Below are positions 18,428-26,859 of a stretch of DNA of 64,000 nucleotides, piece by piece. Each line of letters opens with the position of its first letter. The stretch's first letter is position 1. Origin of the DNA: Marimicrobium sp913061115 (GTDB lineage Bacteria; Pseudomonadota; Gammaproteobacteria; Pseudomonadales; Halieaceae); contig NZ_CP159826.1 of assembly GCF_047729875.1 (NCBI RefSeq), forward strand, positions 3,348,001 through 3,412,000. Reading direction: 5' to 3'. Under the pieces are notes generated by a model. That model had not been told where the DNA came from. It was given only the letters and a program-made list of their open reading frames with translations, and made no database searches. The translations under genes and the position numbers were made by a program.

Positions 18428-19237
18428 ATGAAAATTCTGAACAATAAAACTGTTGTGATCACTGGAGCTGCAAGCGGCATAGGCCGAGCAGCGGCGCTCG
18501 CCTTTGCCCGCGAGGGCGCCAACATCATTATCGCAGACGTAAACTCCGCAAGTGGTGTTGAGCAGGAGGTAAAGGCGCTGGGCGTCGATGCTATTGCCTT
18601 CGCGTTGGATGTTTCAGATCCGGTGGTTTACCAACAATTTTCCGAAAAAGCCATTGCGTGGAAAGGTGGCGTCGATATATTGGTGAATAACGCGGGCTTT
18701 ATGGCGGGCGGCGCCATACAAGACTATAGCCTAGAACAATGGCACAACATTACTAAGGTAAACGTGCACGGGCCATTCCACGGCGTGCATTTCTTCCTAC
18801 CGCATATGTTGGCGCGCAAGTCAGGCCACATAGTCAGCACCGCGTCCTTGTTCGGACTGGCTCATTTACCGTTTGTCGGTCCCTATTGCATGACAAAGGC
18901 GGCAATAGTGGCCTTTTCCAATAGCCTGCGCGCCGAGGTTGCTCATCAGGGGGTCGGAGTGTCGGTACTGGTTCCGGGGTCCGTTGACACGAACCTGGTA
19001 AACAATGGCGACTGGCATGCCTCATCAGGTGGCAACATGATTCCTGACATGTTTGAAAAATATGGTTCCTCATCAGCAGATAAGGTCGCACTCGCACTGG
19101 TGAATGGCGTAAAGAAAAACAAGCGCCAGATATTGGTGGGGACTGACGCTCAATTGTTATCGCGCTTCATTCGTTTGATGCCTGACAGTCTAAACAAGAG
19201 CTTTTGTGGTTTTGCTCGAAAAACGATGTCTGCATGA
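18428..19237 (+). CDS. Short-chain dehydrogenase/reductase
   Basis: A 269-residue classical SDR. Cofactor motif TGAASGIG (12-19), D37 at the end of strand 2 (ADVNS) favouring NAD(H), NNAG (87-90), catalytic Ser near 138-140, Y153 and K157 (YCMTKAA). The substrate is likely a hydrophobic alcohol or ketone judging by neighbours, but this is inference. It lies between the DUF7064-like gene and a 2OG-oxygenase-like gene, all on the forward strand, and may form one operon with them. Confidence 0.83.
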   Translation: MKILNNKTVVITGAASGIGRAAALAFAREGANIIIADVNSASGVEQEVKALGVDAIAFALDVSDPVVYQQFSEKAIAWKGGVDILVNNAGFMAGGAIQDYSLEQWHNITKVNVHGPFHGVHFFLPHMLARKSGHIVSTASLFGLAHLPFVGPYCMTKAAIVAFSNSLRAEVAHQGVGVSVLVPGSVDTNLVNNGDWHASSGGNMIPDMFEKYGSSSADKVALALVNGVKKNKRQILVGTDAQLLSRFIRLMPDSLNKSFCGFARKTMSA

Positions 19238-19338
19238 TGACGAAAGCAGCCTGGTGAGAAACATTCGGCGCTGCTTCGCACATTCGACCCAGATCGTGTA
19301 TAACGTTGCATTAACCCGATCCCACAAGACAACTGAAA

Positions 19339-20361
19339 ATGCCATCACACTACCTGCATATGGATCCCTTTCTATCCGCCGGCGATGCAAAAGATATGTT
19401 GTCTATCGCGCAGTCCTTTGGCAGTTTTGGCACCTACGCTGATGAAGGGACCAGTGACACCCTTGGCGAGGAGCTACCGCAGCGCTTTGATGTGGGGATC
19501 AACTACTTTAACCAGGGTCTAGACGGTGCAGGCAATAGTGATTCCCCTGAGGTCGCGGCCAGCCGAACCAATTATTTTCGAGAGACATACGCGTACGGCA
19601 ATGATATCAAAGCTCCGGGCATTGAGCCTTTTCTGGAACATCCAGAACTTTCCCGAACAGCCAAAGCCATCTCGGGATGTTCCAACGTTGTTCCGGCGAT
19701 CGTCTACGCAAACCTGCTTATACCCGGCCAGGAGTTGGCGATACATACCGATGTGCCTGAGTTCCGAGGTGCAAATCGAAAGGTCGTACCGCAGTGGCTT
19801 TTAGTGGTGATGTTGCATTCCGGGCTATTTGAAAAATGGCGGATCCCCATTGTCACCTGTGTGTCATGGTTTGGTGATGCTAAAGGAGGTGCGTTCACTT
19901 TCTATCCTGAGGGAGCGAATGGCAAAAAATCTGCAATTTCCGCGCAGCATAACTCAGCGATCCTGATCGACACTGACATGACATTTCATGGCGTTGAGCG
20001 AGTGGCGGGAGGACTACCTGACCTCGCCCTAATCGGGAAGAAAACACGTCTACACTTCTGTGGCGAGACTACCTGGGAATTGCGCGAGTCAAAAGAGGTC
20101 ATTGATACATTCAGCTGGTCGGATATACGCTATTCGATCTCTTGGAAGGCCTACTGCTTTGCTGATGACGAAGCAGAAGCCTTGTGGAAATCGGGTATTG
20201 ATACTCTTTCTGCAACGGACATTATCGATACCCTCGAGGCTGCTCTGCGGGCGCGCGGATTACTGAAGGTCGCACGACCTAATCCTACGGAGCTCGCGTT
20301 ATTACTGGTAGATACGTTTGTTAAGTATCCCACCGCAGCACACTCAACCTGCGGGCGTTAG
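19339..20361 (+). CDS. 2OG-Fe(II) oxygenase-like protein, uncharacterised
   Basis: A 340-residue protein not assigned to a named family. A double-stranded beta-helix iron site is suggested by H136-x-D138 (LAIHTDVPEF) and distal H217 (DMTFHGVERV), with GGAFTFYPEG (183-192) resembling the strand between them. Arg or Lys 235-240 (IGKKTRLHF) could bind 2-oxoglutarate. This order and spacing match prolyl-4-hydroxylase-like oxygenases, which hydroxylate protein or small-molecule substrates. It starts about 100 bases after the SDR on the same strand. The C-terminal 90 residues are helical and of unknown role. Confidence 0.55.
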   Translation: MPSHYLHMDPFLSAGDAKDMLSIAQSFGSFGTYADEGTSDTLGEELPQRFDVGINYFNQGLDGAGNSDSPEVAASRTNYFRETYAYGNDIKAPGIEPFLEHPELSRTAKAISGCSNVVPAIVYANLLIPGQELAIHTDVPEFRGANRKVVPQWLLVVMLHSGLFEKWRIPIVTCVSWFGDAKGGAFTFYPEGANGKKSAISAQHNSAILIDTDMTFHGVERVAGGLPDLALIGKKTRLHFCGETTWELRESKEVIDTFSWSDIRYSISWKAYCFADDEAEALWKSGIDTLSATDIIDTLEAALRARGLLKVARPNPTELALLLVDTFVKYPTAAHSTCGR

Positions 20362-20530
20362 CCGGCTCCTAGAGAAGGCGGAGCAATAGACGTCGACACG
20401 GGAGCTAGCGCCGATTCGCTGCGGAGCCCGATAAAATGTGCTACGAAATGACAACAAAGGCACTAGGCCTGAGCAGTAATTAAGAATTTCTAAGGGATGC
20501 AATTATTCAGATGTACAGGATTTTAACCTA

Positions 20531-21244
20531 GTGCGATTAAACAAATTTATCAGTGAATCGGGTTTGTGCTCGCGGCGTGAAGCCGATGAGCTAATTATCC
20601 AGCAGCGCGTTACGTTAAATGGTGAAATCGCGGTTACGGGTGCGAAATGGCTAGAGGGCATGAGCGTGCTGGTCGATGGCAATATTGTCAAACTGAAGCC
20701 AACCACAAAGAATAAGCGTAAGCATATTTATATCGTCCTTAACAAACCTGCTGGAATTACCTGCACAACGGATGAAGCGATAGCGGGAAACATAATAAAT
20801 TTCGTAGACCATAAAGAGCGCATATTTCCTATCGGACGTCTGGACAAGAATTCAGAAGGTTTGATCCTGATGACGAGTAATGGCGATATCGTCAATCAGA
20901 TTTTGCGTTCCGAGAATAAGCACGAAAAAGAATATCTCGTTGGCGTGAACAAACCCGTCAACGACGTTTTTTTACGCGCGATGGCACGCGGGGTGCGCAT
21001 CCACAGACAGGTCACCCTCCCTTGCAAGGTGTCGAAGCTCGCGAAATACGGTTTTAGAATCGTACTGACTCAAGGCTTGAATCGGCAGATTCGGCTGATG
21101 TCTGAGGTACTCGGTTATAAAGTCGTGCAATTAAGACGTACCCGAATTGTCAACGTGAAATTGGGCACGCTAAAGCCCGGTGTCTGGCGCAATTTGTCAG
21201 ACTCTGAACTGTCGGGTCTGCTCCCAGATTTTACGGATTGGTAA
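20531..21244 (+). CDS. rluF: 23S rRNA pseudouridine synthase, RluF-type
   Basis: A 237-residue RNA-modifying enzyme. The N-terminal S4 RNA-binding domain (about 1-45, MRLNKFISESGLCSRREAD) is followed by the RsuA/RluB/E/F catalytic domain with LNKPAGITCT (70-79) and catalytic D105 in IGRLDKNSEG. The GLNRQIRLMSEVLGY segment near the C terminus is typical of RluF, which modifies U2604 of 23S rRNA. GTG start chosen because S4 homology begins at that residue. Downstream strand change suggests a single-gene unit. Confidence 0.88.
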   Translation: MRLNKFISESGLCSRREADELIIQQRVTLNGEIAVTGAKWLEGMSVLVDGNIVKLKPTTKNKRKHIYIVLNKPAGITCTTDEAIAGNIINFVDHKERIFPIGRLDKNSEGLILMTSNGDIVNQILRSENKHEKEYLVGVNKPVNDVFLRAMARGVRIHRQVTLPCKVSKLAKYGFRIVLTQGLNRQIRLMSEVLGYKVVQLRRTRIVNVKLGTLKPGVWRNLSDSELSGLLPDFTDW

Positions 21245-21321
21245 AGCCTCAGCTTGTGTTTCGCTATCGCACGCTTAGCGTATGGACGGATTATGAGAGA
21301 CGTATAAACTGGACGCGAGGC

Positions 21322-22338
21322 TTACTGAAGCGTTAGTTTCCCCACCTTCCGCCTCGACAAATGGCCACTGTCATAAAGCCAAAGAATCACTTCGGCCAAT
21401 GTGTCCTCACTGTCCGCAAAATGCAGTCCTAGCTCAGCCTCAATCTTGCTGCTGTCAGCATAGACCCATTGTGAGGCATACATCATACCTTCAGCAGTAA
21501 AAGGGAATTCCTTACCTGTTATCTTAATGACAACATCAGCACAACGCCCCAACAGTCTCAGTATCTTCCCTGGAATGTGCACTGAGTGTAATGTTCTACC
21601 CGTCAGCCTAGTAACAACCTCGAGCATTTCTGTCCAGCTGTAGTAATGGCCGCCCAGTATAAAGCGATCTGGACCGTCAATACGCTCAATAATAGATACG
21701 TGCGCATCCGCAATATCTTGGACATTTACCAGCTGTACGCCGCTACTACTGGTAAAAGTGAACACGCCAACAAACAGTTTGATGCCAAAATGGGGTTCGG
21801 ACAGCCCCGGATCATGCGCGCCGACCACACCGGCTGGGTAAGTGGTGATGATGGACGCGCCCCGTGCTTGCAATTCGCGCACATAGTGTTCGCACTCAAT
21901 TTTGGTGCGAGCGTAGGGGCTTTTCGCAACACTTACCGGCGTATCTTCGGTTATCACCAGATCGCCTGCGTTAAATAGCGCACTGACGCTGGACACATAG
22001 ATAATCTTTTTAATTCCTGCGGCAAGACAGCCATCAATGACGAGTTTAGTGCCACCCACATTGATCTCCCGCATTTCTTCAGCATGTTTATCTGCTGTGG
22101 AAACCATCGCCGCCGAATGAATGACTGCGTCACAACCTTTAATCGCGCGGGCAACTGCGACCGGATCAGTTACATCACCGACTATGATCTCATCGACGTC
22201 AACACCAATGGCCTTAAACACACACTCCGCTTTGTGCCCTGAGCGGGCAAGGACCCGAACGTGATGGCCGGTCTGCTTCAAGGCTTTCACCGTATGCGAG
22301 CCAACAAAACCCGTACCGCCGGTAACAAGAACGTTCAT
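21322..22338 (-). CDS. Extended SDR, NAD-dependent epimerase / 3beta-hydroxysteroid-dehydrogenase-like
   Basis: A 338-residue extended SDR. Rossmann motif TGGTGFVGS (6-14), VIHSAA (72-77), Ser116-119 and the catalytic pair Y142/K146 (YARTKIECE). The internal layout (INVGGTKLVIDGC, TYPAGVVGAHDPG) fits the dihydroflavonol reductase/3beta-HSD/NSDHL group that oxidises or reduces ring hydroxyls. Exact substrate unknown. It lies about 160 bases downstream of the SMT-like methyltransferase on the same strand, so the two may be cotranscribed. A GGGGA ribosome site precedes the ATG. Confidence 0.75.
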   Translation of the reverse strand: MNVLVTGGTGFVGSHTVKALKQTGHHVRVLARSGHKAECVFKAIGVDVDEIIVGDVTDPVAVARAIKGCDAVIHSAAMVSTADKHAEEMREINVGGTKLVIDGCLAAGIKKIIYVSSVSALFNAGDLVITEDTPVSVAKSPYARTKIECEHYVRELQARGASIITTYPAGVVGAHDPGLSEPHFGIKLFVGVFTFTSSSGVQLVNVQDIADAHVSIIERIDGPDRFILGGHYYSWTEMLEVVTRLTGRTLHSVHIPGKILRLLGRCADVVIKITGKEFPFTAEGMMYASQWVYADSSKIEAELGLHFADSEDTLAEVILWLYDSGHLSRRKVGKLTLQ

Positions 22339-22496
22339 AATGTCCCCAACACAAGGCGTCTAGATTGACGGGCATGAAACCCACGCTTTCGAATTACCGA
22401 CGACGTATTGATCAACGCAGAAATTCGCTCGAATCGGAAGCAGCGAATCACTGATGCCGGCCAAAAAATCGCCCCTGCAATGGAGATTGCATCTGT

Positions 22497-23561
22497 CTAC
22501 TGTGCGGGTTTTTCCGCGACAATTCTCCAGTTTAAATCTGCTATTTTTGCTTTCTCAGCCATAGTCCAAGATTCACCGCCGGTTTGAAGAAGATCAAGTG
22601 ATTCTTCTACCCATGGCGGCATTATCCGAATCCTTTCAAGGAACCTGACGATTTTTCGTGCAACAAGGATCAAGTCACGTTTTTGCTCGCAAATGGGCCA
22701 CGCTTCGCTTTTTGACGGCGCGGAAAGAATAATGTTAAAACCAGCGCTTTCTAGCGCTGCGCACACATCCGCCGGATACATCGACTGAGTTGCCGCCAAC
22801 GTCGGCAGGTAAGACCGGTGCAGACTTACATGTTCTTCATTATTCCAATCAAAGTAGGGAGATAATAAATACTCAGAACATGAATATCGCGTACCGGGCT
22901 TCAATACGCGGAACATTTCTCTCGCATGGTCGTCTAATTCTTCCTTTTTGAAAAAGGGCCAAACGGCTTGGACAGAATAACAACCATCAAAAAGCCCCGA
23001 CTCGTACTCGAGTGGGTCGTGATGATTACCCACTTTATAATGAAGGCGTTCGCTCATCTGGGTTTCTGCAGCCCAGTCGATGGCATTTTCAACTTGATCA
23101 GGATCGATGTTATAACCCGACACTTGGCCGCCCGTCATTGAGGCAATGTAATGCGCGATTCTTCCCCTGCCGCAACCCATGTCCAACAGGTGCGACTTCT
23201 CAGGGTCCTGTAGCGCCATCTCCTTTAACATAGCTTGTTCGCATAACAACTGATTTCCATACAAGCCCTCCTTTTCGTCTAACTGTGGAGGGATGTAGAG
23301 TTTCTCCAAATCGAACACCGACAGCATATTGTTCAAGACCTTGTAATAGGCTGCAATCGCTTTTGTCTCGTCTTCGGTAGTGGTCTCCTCTCCACCTTGC
23401 ATGCGCTGCAGGAATTTATAAGCATTGACGCACGCATCCTTGTCCTCCTGCGGCAATGTCACCAGACGCTTTATCCCTGTAAACGACGTCTTGATACGGT
23501 ACCAGTTCGCCCTCAGATTCGAGTTTTCACGTTGAAAATACTTCGGCATTAGTAGGGCCAT
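22497..23561 (-). CDS. Sterol C-24 methyltransferase-like SAM-dependent methyltransferase
   Basis: A 354-residue class I methyltransferase. SAM motif I is LLDMGCGRGR (125-134), with GYNIDPDQVENA following as in Erg6/SMT, then FDGCYSVQAVW and MFRVLKPG. Compared from memory with yeast Erg6, an N-terminal helix before YYKVL, the NNEEH segment and the terminal GGESW...VAEKP all align in order, including the SMT C-terminal domain. The sterol-contact Region I (YEYGWG in SMTs) is replaced by LSVFDLEKL, so substrate may differ. A GAGGTG ribosome site precedes the ATG. It is divergent from a TetR gene and beside a steroid 5-alpha-reductase gene, which supports a sterol or isoprenoid substrate. Confidence 0.65.
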   Translation of the reverse strand: MALLMPKYFQRENSNLRANWYRIKTSFTGIKRLVTLPQEDKDACVNAYKFLQRMQGGEETTTEDETKAIAAYYKVLNNMLSVFDLEKLYIPPQLDEKEGLYGNQLLCEQAMLKEMALQDPEKSHLLDMGCGRGRIAHYIASMTGGQVSGYNIDPDQVENAIDWAAETQMSERLHYKVGNHHDPLEYESGLFDGCYSVQAVWPFFKKEELDDHAREMFRVLKPGTRYSCSEYLLSPYFDWNNEEHVSLHRSYLPTLAATQSMYPADVCAALESAGFNIILSAPSKSEAWPICEQKRDLILVARKIVRFLERIRIMPPWVEESLDLLQTGGESWTMAEKAKIADLNWRIVAEKPAQ

Positions 23562-23731
23562 AATTCACCTCAATTTCGTGCTCTGTTAATCCGCTATGGG
23601 CAGCGTTTGCGCCCAGGGTTTGACGTTATTGGTAATAAGGTTGGCATGATTGTCTTGTCGACTGGGTAGCCCGCCCTTTATTTCTTTAAGATTGACCATA
23701 ACGTATTGATCTCTCTTGCATCAATGCGGTA

Positions 23732-23758
23732 ACATATTAACAAGATATGATAATGTGT
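23732..23758. promoter_or_regulatory. Inverted-repeat operator candidate between SMT-like and TetR genes
   Basis: ACATATTA (23732-23739) and TAATGTGT (23751-23758) match as inverted half-sites at 7 of 8 positions across an 11-base spacer, placed 40 bases before the TetR start in the divergent spacer. A second weaker pair, ATTGA (23705-23709) and TCAAT (23721-23725), lies nearer the methyltransferase gene. Either could be the TetR site controlling both directions. Confidence 0.4.
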
Positions 23759-23798
23759 AAAGTAAAATCATCACTTTCATCCAAAAAAGGTTCCGAGA

Positions 23799-24386
23799 TT
23801 GAGCAAGTCACTTTGGTCTGGCAACAGACCTAAAAATGATACCGAGGCGAAGAGCCGCGTCTGTAAAGCCGCTCTGGAGTGCCTCAAGCGCCTGGGTCTT
23901 GAAAAGACCACCATGACTGATATAGCCAAAGAAGCCGGCATCTCCCGACCGACACTGTACAAATATTTTAGAAATAAAGACGAGGTTTTTTTCACCGCAA
24001 TTGACATAGAGGCCCATGTCTTTGCCCGGGCAGTGGTTAAACACGCACGACAATTTGGCACGATAGAGGAGCGTATCGTCGAAACCATTATTTATGTTGT
24101 AGAGGAACTCCCCAAAGATCGTAACCTGTCATATGTATTGAATCATGAGCTGGCGGGAACATTAAGAAATAGAGCTTTCTCAGATGAAGCAACCCTAGTC
24201 TTCTCAGAAATGACCGCATTGCCACTGATTGAAATTCGACCAGAGCTGGCTGATCAGGGCGTAGAGATATCAGAAATCATGGCACGTTTTGCAATTTCCA
24301 TGATTCTCTTCCCGGGAAAATATTCAAACGACTACGATGGCTTACGTAGCTTGATAAAAATACGAATTTTACCTGGATTAATATAA
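23799..24386 (+). CDS. TetR/AcrR family transcriptional regulator
   Basis: A 195-residue TetR protein with an N-terminal helix-turn-helix at about 22-68 (CLKRLGLEKTTMTDIAKEAG, ISRPTLYKYFRNKDEVF). The TTG start at 23799 has an AAGG eight bases upstream; no nearby ATG precedes the DNA-binding domain. It is divergent from the SMT-like gene and precedes the steroid-reductase-like gene by 100 bases, so it probably represses both in the absence of a lipophilic ligand. The ligand domain is not recognisable. Confidence 0.85.
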   Translation: MSKSLWSGNRPKNDTEAKSRVCKAALECLKRLGLEKTTMTDIAKEAGISRPTLYKYFRNKDEVFFTAIDIEAHVFARAVVKHARQFGTIEERIVETIIYVVEELPKDRNLSYVLNHELAGTLRNRAFSDEATLVFSEMTALPLIEIRPELADQGVEISEIMARFAISMILFPGKYSNDYDGLRSLIKIRILPGLI

Positions 24387-24485
24387 AATCTTTGCTATCA
24401 GTCCTCAGTTTTTTACGACACGGCTTACATGCCCGCTGTGGTTTTTGACTAATCAGCATCGGATTTATGATTGTGCAGAGAGCCT

Positions 24486-25262
24486 ATGAACTACTCAGAT
24501 GAATTTGAAGCGGCACTTGCCTTCGTTTTCATCGCCTCTCTTTTGTGGATTACTGCAAAATTGATGAAATTGAACGTTCCCCTTGTGTATGGCCGCCATG
24601 ACAAGGGACAGTACCGCATCAAAATTCCTACTCGTCTATCGTGGATATTGATGGAGTCGCCCGCCTGTTTGGTTTTTAGCTATTTTATATTTACTGGACC
24701 CTTGCCTGTGACGCCGCCGATAGTCGTACTGTTTATTATGTGGCAGATGCACTATTTCCATCGTGCGTTTATTTACCCGTTCCAGTTGCAGGTTCGCGCA
24801 GGATCGTCTACCCCACTGCGCATGACGTTATTTGGCGCTATTCTTTGTACGGCCTGTGGCTATTTAAACGGAGAATATATTTCAAAATACGCTATCCATT
24901 TACAATCGAACGATTGGTTTTATTCGCCGGCTTTTATCATTGGCACCCTCATGTTTCTGATAGGCTACACACTCAACAAAGTCTCTGACCGCACGCTCAC
25001 AAGATTACGCAAACAGAACCCGAACGAATATAGCATTCCTTACGGTGGCGCCTACAGATGGGTCTCGTGCCCAAATTATCTCGGCGAGATTATTACCTGG
25101 TTTGGGTTTTGCTGTGCAGCGTGGTCAATTGCAGGACTTACATTTGCATTTATGACGGCATCTAATTTGATCTTCAGGGCGCTAGACAACCATCAGTGGT
25201 ATCGCGAAAAATTTCCTGATTATCCAAAAGAACGAAAAGCGATTATTCCTTTTATTTTGTAA
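24486..25262 (+). CDS. Steroid 5-alpha-reductase family membrane enzyme (SRD5A-like)
   Basis: A 258-residue integral membrane protein with about six or seven helices. It closely follows the steroid 5-alpha-reductase pattern: catalytic E57 in LMESPA and Y90 in MHYFHRAF correspond to Glu57 and Tyr91 of human SRD5A2; NADPH-site residues N164 and D168 (LNKVSD), N197 (CPNYLGEI) and the terminal KFPDYPKERKAIIPFI are also present. The expected reaction is NADPH-dependent reduction of an enone double bond, such as delta-4 of a 3-oxosteroid, or of a polyprenol-type substrate. The ATG at 24486 is preferred to the upstream TTG at 24471. It follows TetR on the same strand. Confidence 0.85.
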   Translation: MNYSDEFEAALAFVFIASLLWITAKLMKLNVPLVYGRHDKGQYRIKIPTRLSWILMESPACLVFSYFIFTGPLPVTPPIVVLFIMWQMHYFHRAFIYPFQLQVRAGSSTPLRMTLFGAILCTACGYLNGEYISKYAIHLQSNDWFYSPAFIIGTLMFLIGYTLNKVSDRTLTRLRKQNPNEYSIPYGGAYRWVSCPNYLGEIITWFGFCCAAWSIAGLTFAFMTASNLIFRALDNHQWYREKFPDYPKERKAIIPFIL

Positions 25263-25282
25263 GCGAGGGCCCGACCCCACCG

Positions 25283-26611
25283 CTATTTAGCGGCTGCCAG
25301 TTTATATTCACTGGCATCGGTAATAAAATCAGCGTGGCCATAGCTGTCCAAAAGACTGGCGATCTTGTTGACCAATTTTTTGTCCAATAGACTCCGCAAT
25401 CCCGGGATGCGCATGCCTAAAGTGTAAAAGCCAGAACTGGCGATAATCACCAATATCGTGAGCGCTGTGGCCAGTTTGTCTTCGAGACGATAGTGTATTC
25501 CTATCTCCTCGGCACGCGCGGTCTTACCATCGCAAAAATTCTGAATGAGGAAATATTTGGAAAAGCCTCGCTCCATCCAACTATGAATTCGACCTCGAAC
25601 AGAAGGATCATCCAGTAGTTCTGCGTCCATTGTTCCTCGAACGAGCTCCCCGCATGTGTCGTCATCAAACTCCTCCCTCAACGACAGTGCCCGAGCCATT
25701 ATAAGATCAACAATTTCTTGGGGTGTCTCACCCAGCAGGTCCTGCGGCAGACCCAACAGAAAGCAACGATAGCGGGCCATTTCCACGCGCTCGCGTTCGG
25801 CCGAGGTAAAGTGAGTGCGACCTTTTCCGAGCAGCTTGAATGACAGCAGAAAGATACCGATCAACCCCGCTGGCATCTGATCAACCTGAGGGATAGGAAT
25901 GCCGTAGGTAGCGACATCCCATTCCCCACTCTGCATGATGTTGTAGCGAACCATAGAATGCATAAGGCGCACTTTGGCAGCCGCTTGAAACCCACGACCG
26001 AACCGGGCCATGGCGCCGGGCATCGCAGTTGCCGTAAAGAAGCTTGCTGTTTCAAGTACGCGTCTTGCTGATTTTGAGTCTGACAGCGTACCGGTCATAG
26101 TCATTGGCAAGGCCGTGTACTTATTCATGAAAGTGGCAATGAACGCACCCCGGATAGCAAAGGGCGAGATAGTGACGAGCGGGATACGTTCCTGTCGAGC
26201 GCCTTTTTCAACAAGGTCCATGTCGACCCAATCGGGTGTTGCTTCCATAGCATGGATGAAGGTAACAAGTTCCTTGGGAGCATTGGAAACCGCGTCAATA
26301 CCATTCTCGCAGGCGTCCTCTAGCATCGCGACCAGCGTGCGAAATCCATATTCGGGTATCAGCGCTGCATACGCATCGGCTACCCCATCACCCATCATTG
26401 TGTAGTTGCGAATGTTTGCGACCCGCTCGGGGTCAGACAGTGCGCTTTGGGCATAGCGCTTGTAGCGCGAGGGCAGGCTGTTGGCTAGATCCACGCCACT
26501 GACATAGCGCTCTGGCAGGATTGAGAAATCAACATCGCCATAAATTGCGGGAATCGCTTCTTTCTGCGCCAAAACACAGTCGCGATACATCGACACTTCA
26601 CTAGACGCCAT
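25283..26611 (-). CDS. Oxygenase MpaB / latex-clearing protein family (DUF2236)
   Basis: A 442-residue protein of the MpaB/Lcp oxygenase family, whose members use b-type heme to cleave isoprenoid side chains (mycophenolic acid farnesyl chain, rubber). VRLMHSMVRYNI with H218 and the later FTSAERERVEMARYRCFLLG segment are characteristic. A hydrophobic helix lies near residues 395-412 and no Sec or Tat signal is seen, so it is probably cytoplasmic or membrane-associated. It converges on the steroid-reductase-like gene with 20 bases between stops. An isoprenoid substrate would suit the neighbourhood, but this is inference. Confidence 0.75.
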   Translation of the reverse strand: MASSEVSMYRDCVLAQKEAIPAIYGDVDFSILPERYVSGVDLANSLPSRYKRYAQSALSDPERVANIRNYTMMGDGVADAYAALIPEYGFRTLVAMLEDACENGIDAVSNAPKELVTFIHAMEATPDWVDMDLVEKGARQERIPLVTISPFAIRGAFIATFMNKYTALPMTMTGTLSDSKSARRVLETASFFTATAMPGAMARFGRGFQAAAKVRLMHSMVRYNIMQSGEWDVATYGIPIPQVDQMPAGLIGIFLLSFKLLGKGRTHFTSAERERVEMARYRCFLLGLPQDLLGETPQEIVDLIMARALSLREEFDDDTCGELVRGTMDAELLDDPSVRGRIHSWMERGFSKYFLIQNFCDGKTARAEEIGIHYRLEDKLATALTILVIIASSGFYTLGMRIPGLRSLLDKKLVNKIASLLDSYGHADFITDASEYKLAAAK

Positions 26612-26859
26612 GAGCTTGCTCTCTCAGATTCGTAAAAATACCGTGCCATGAAGCTATATCATTCGAACGGTTTGTCAATGTGTGTCCGCCTATTGGTGAC
26701 GAGATAGCCTTTGATGGATTATAATTCGCCGCCTTAGGGTGATTTTTAATTAGTTATTACTAGTATTTTTCTTTCAATGACCCCAATTAGCAAGGCCTTA
26801 GGCCCATAACGAAAAAAAGCTGTTACCATCTTCATCCTATAATACTCAGGTTGCCCATT

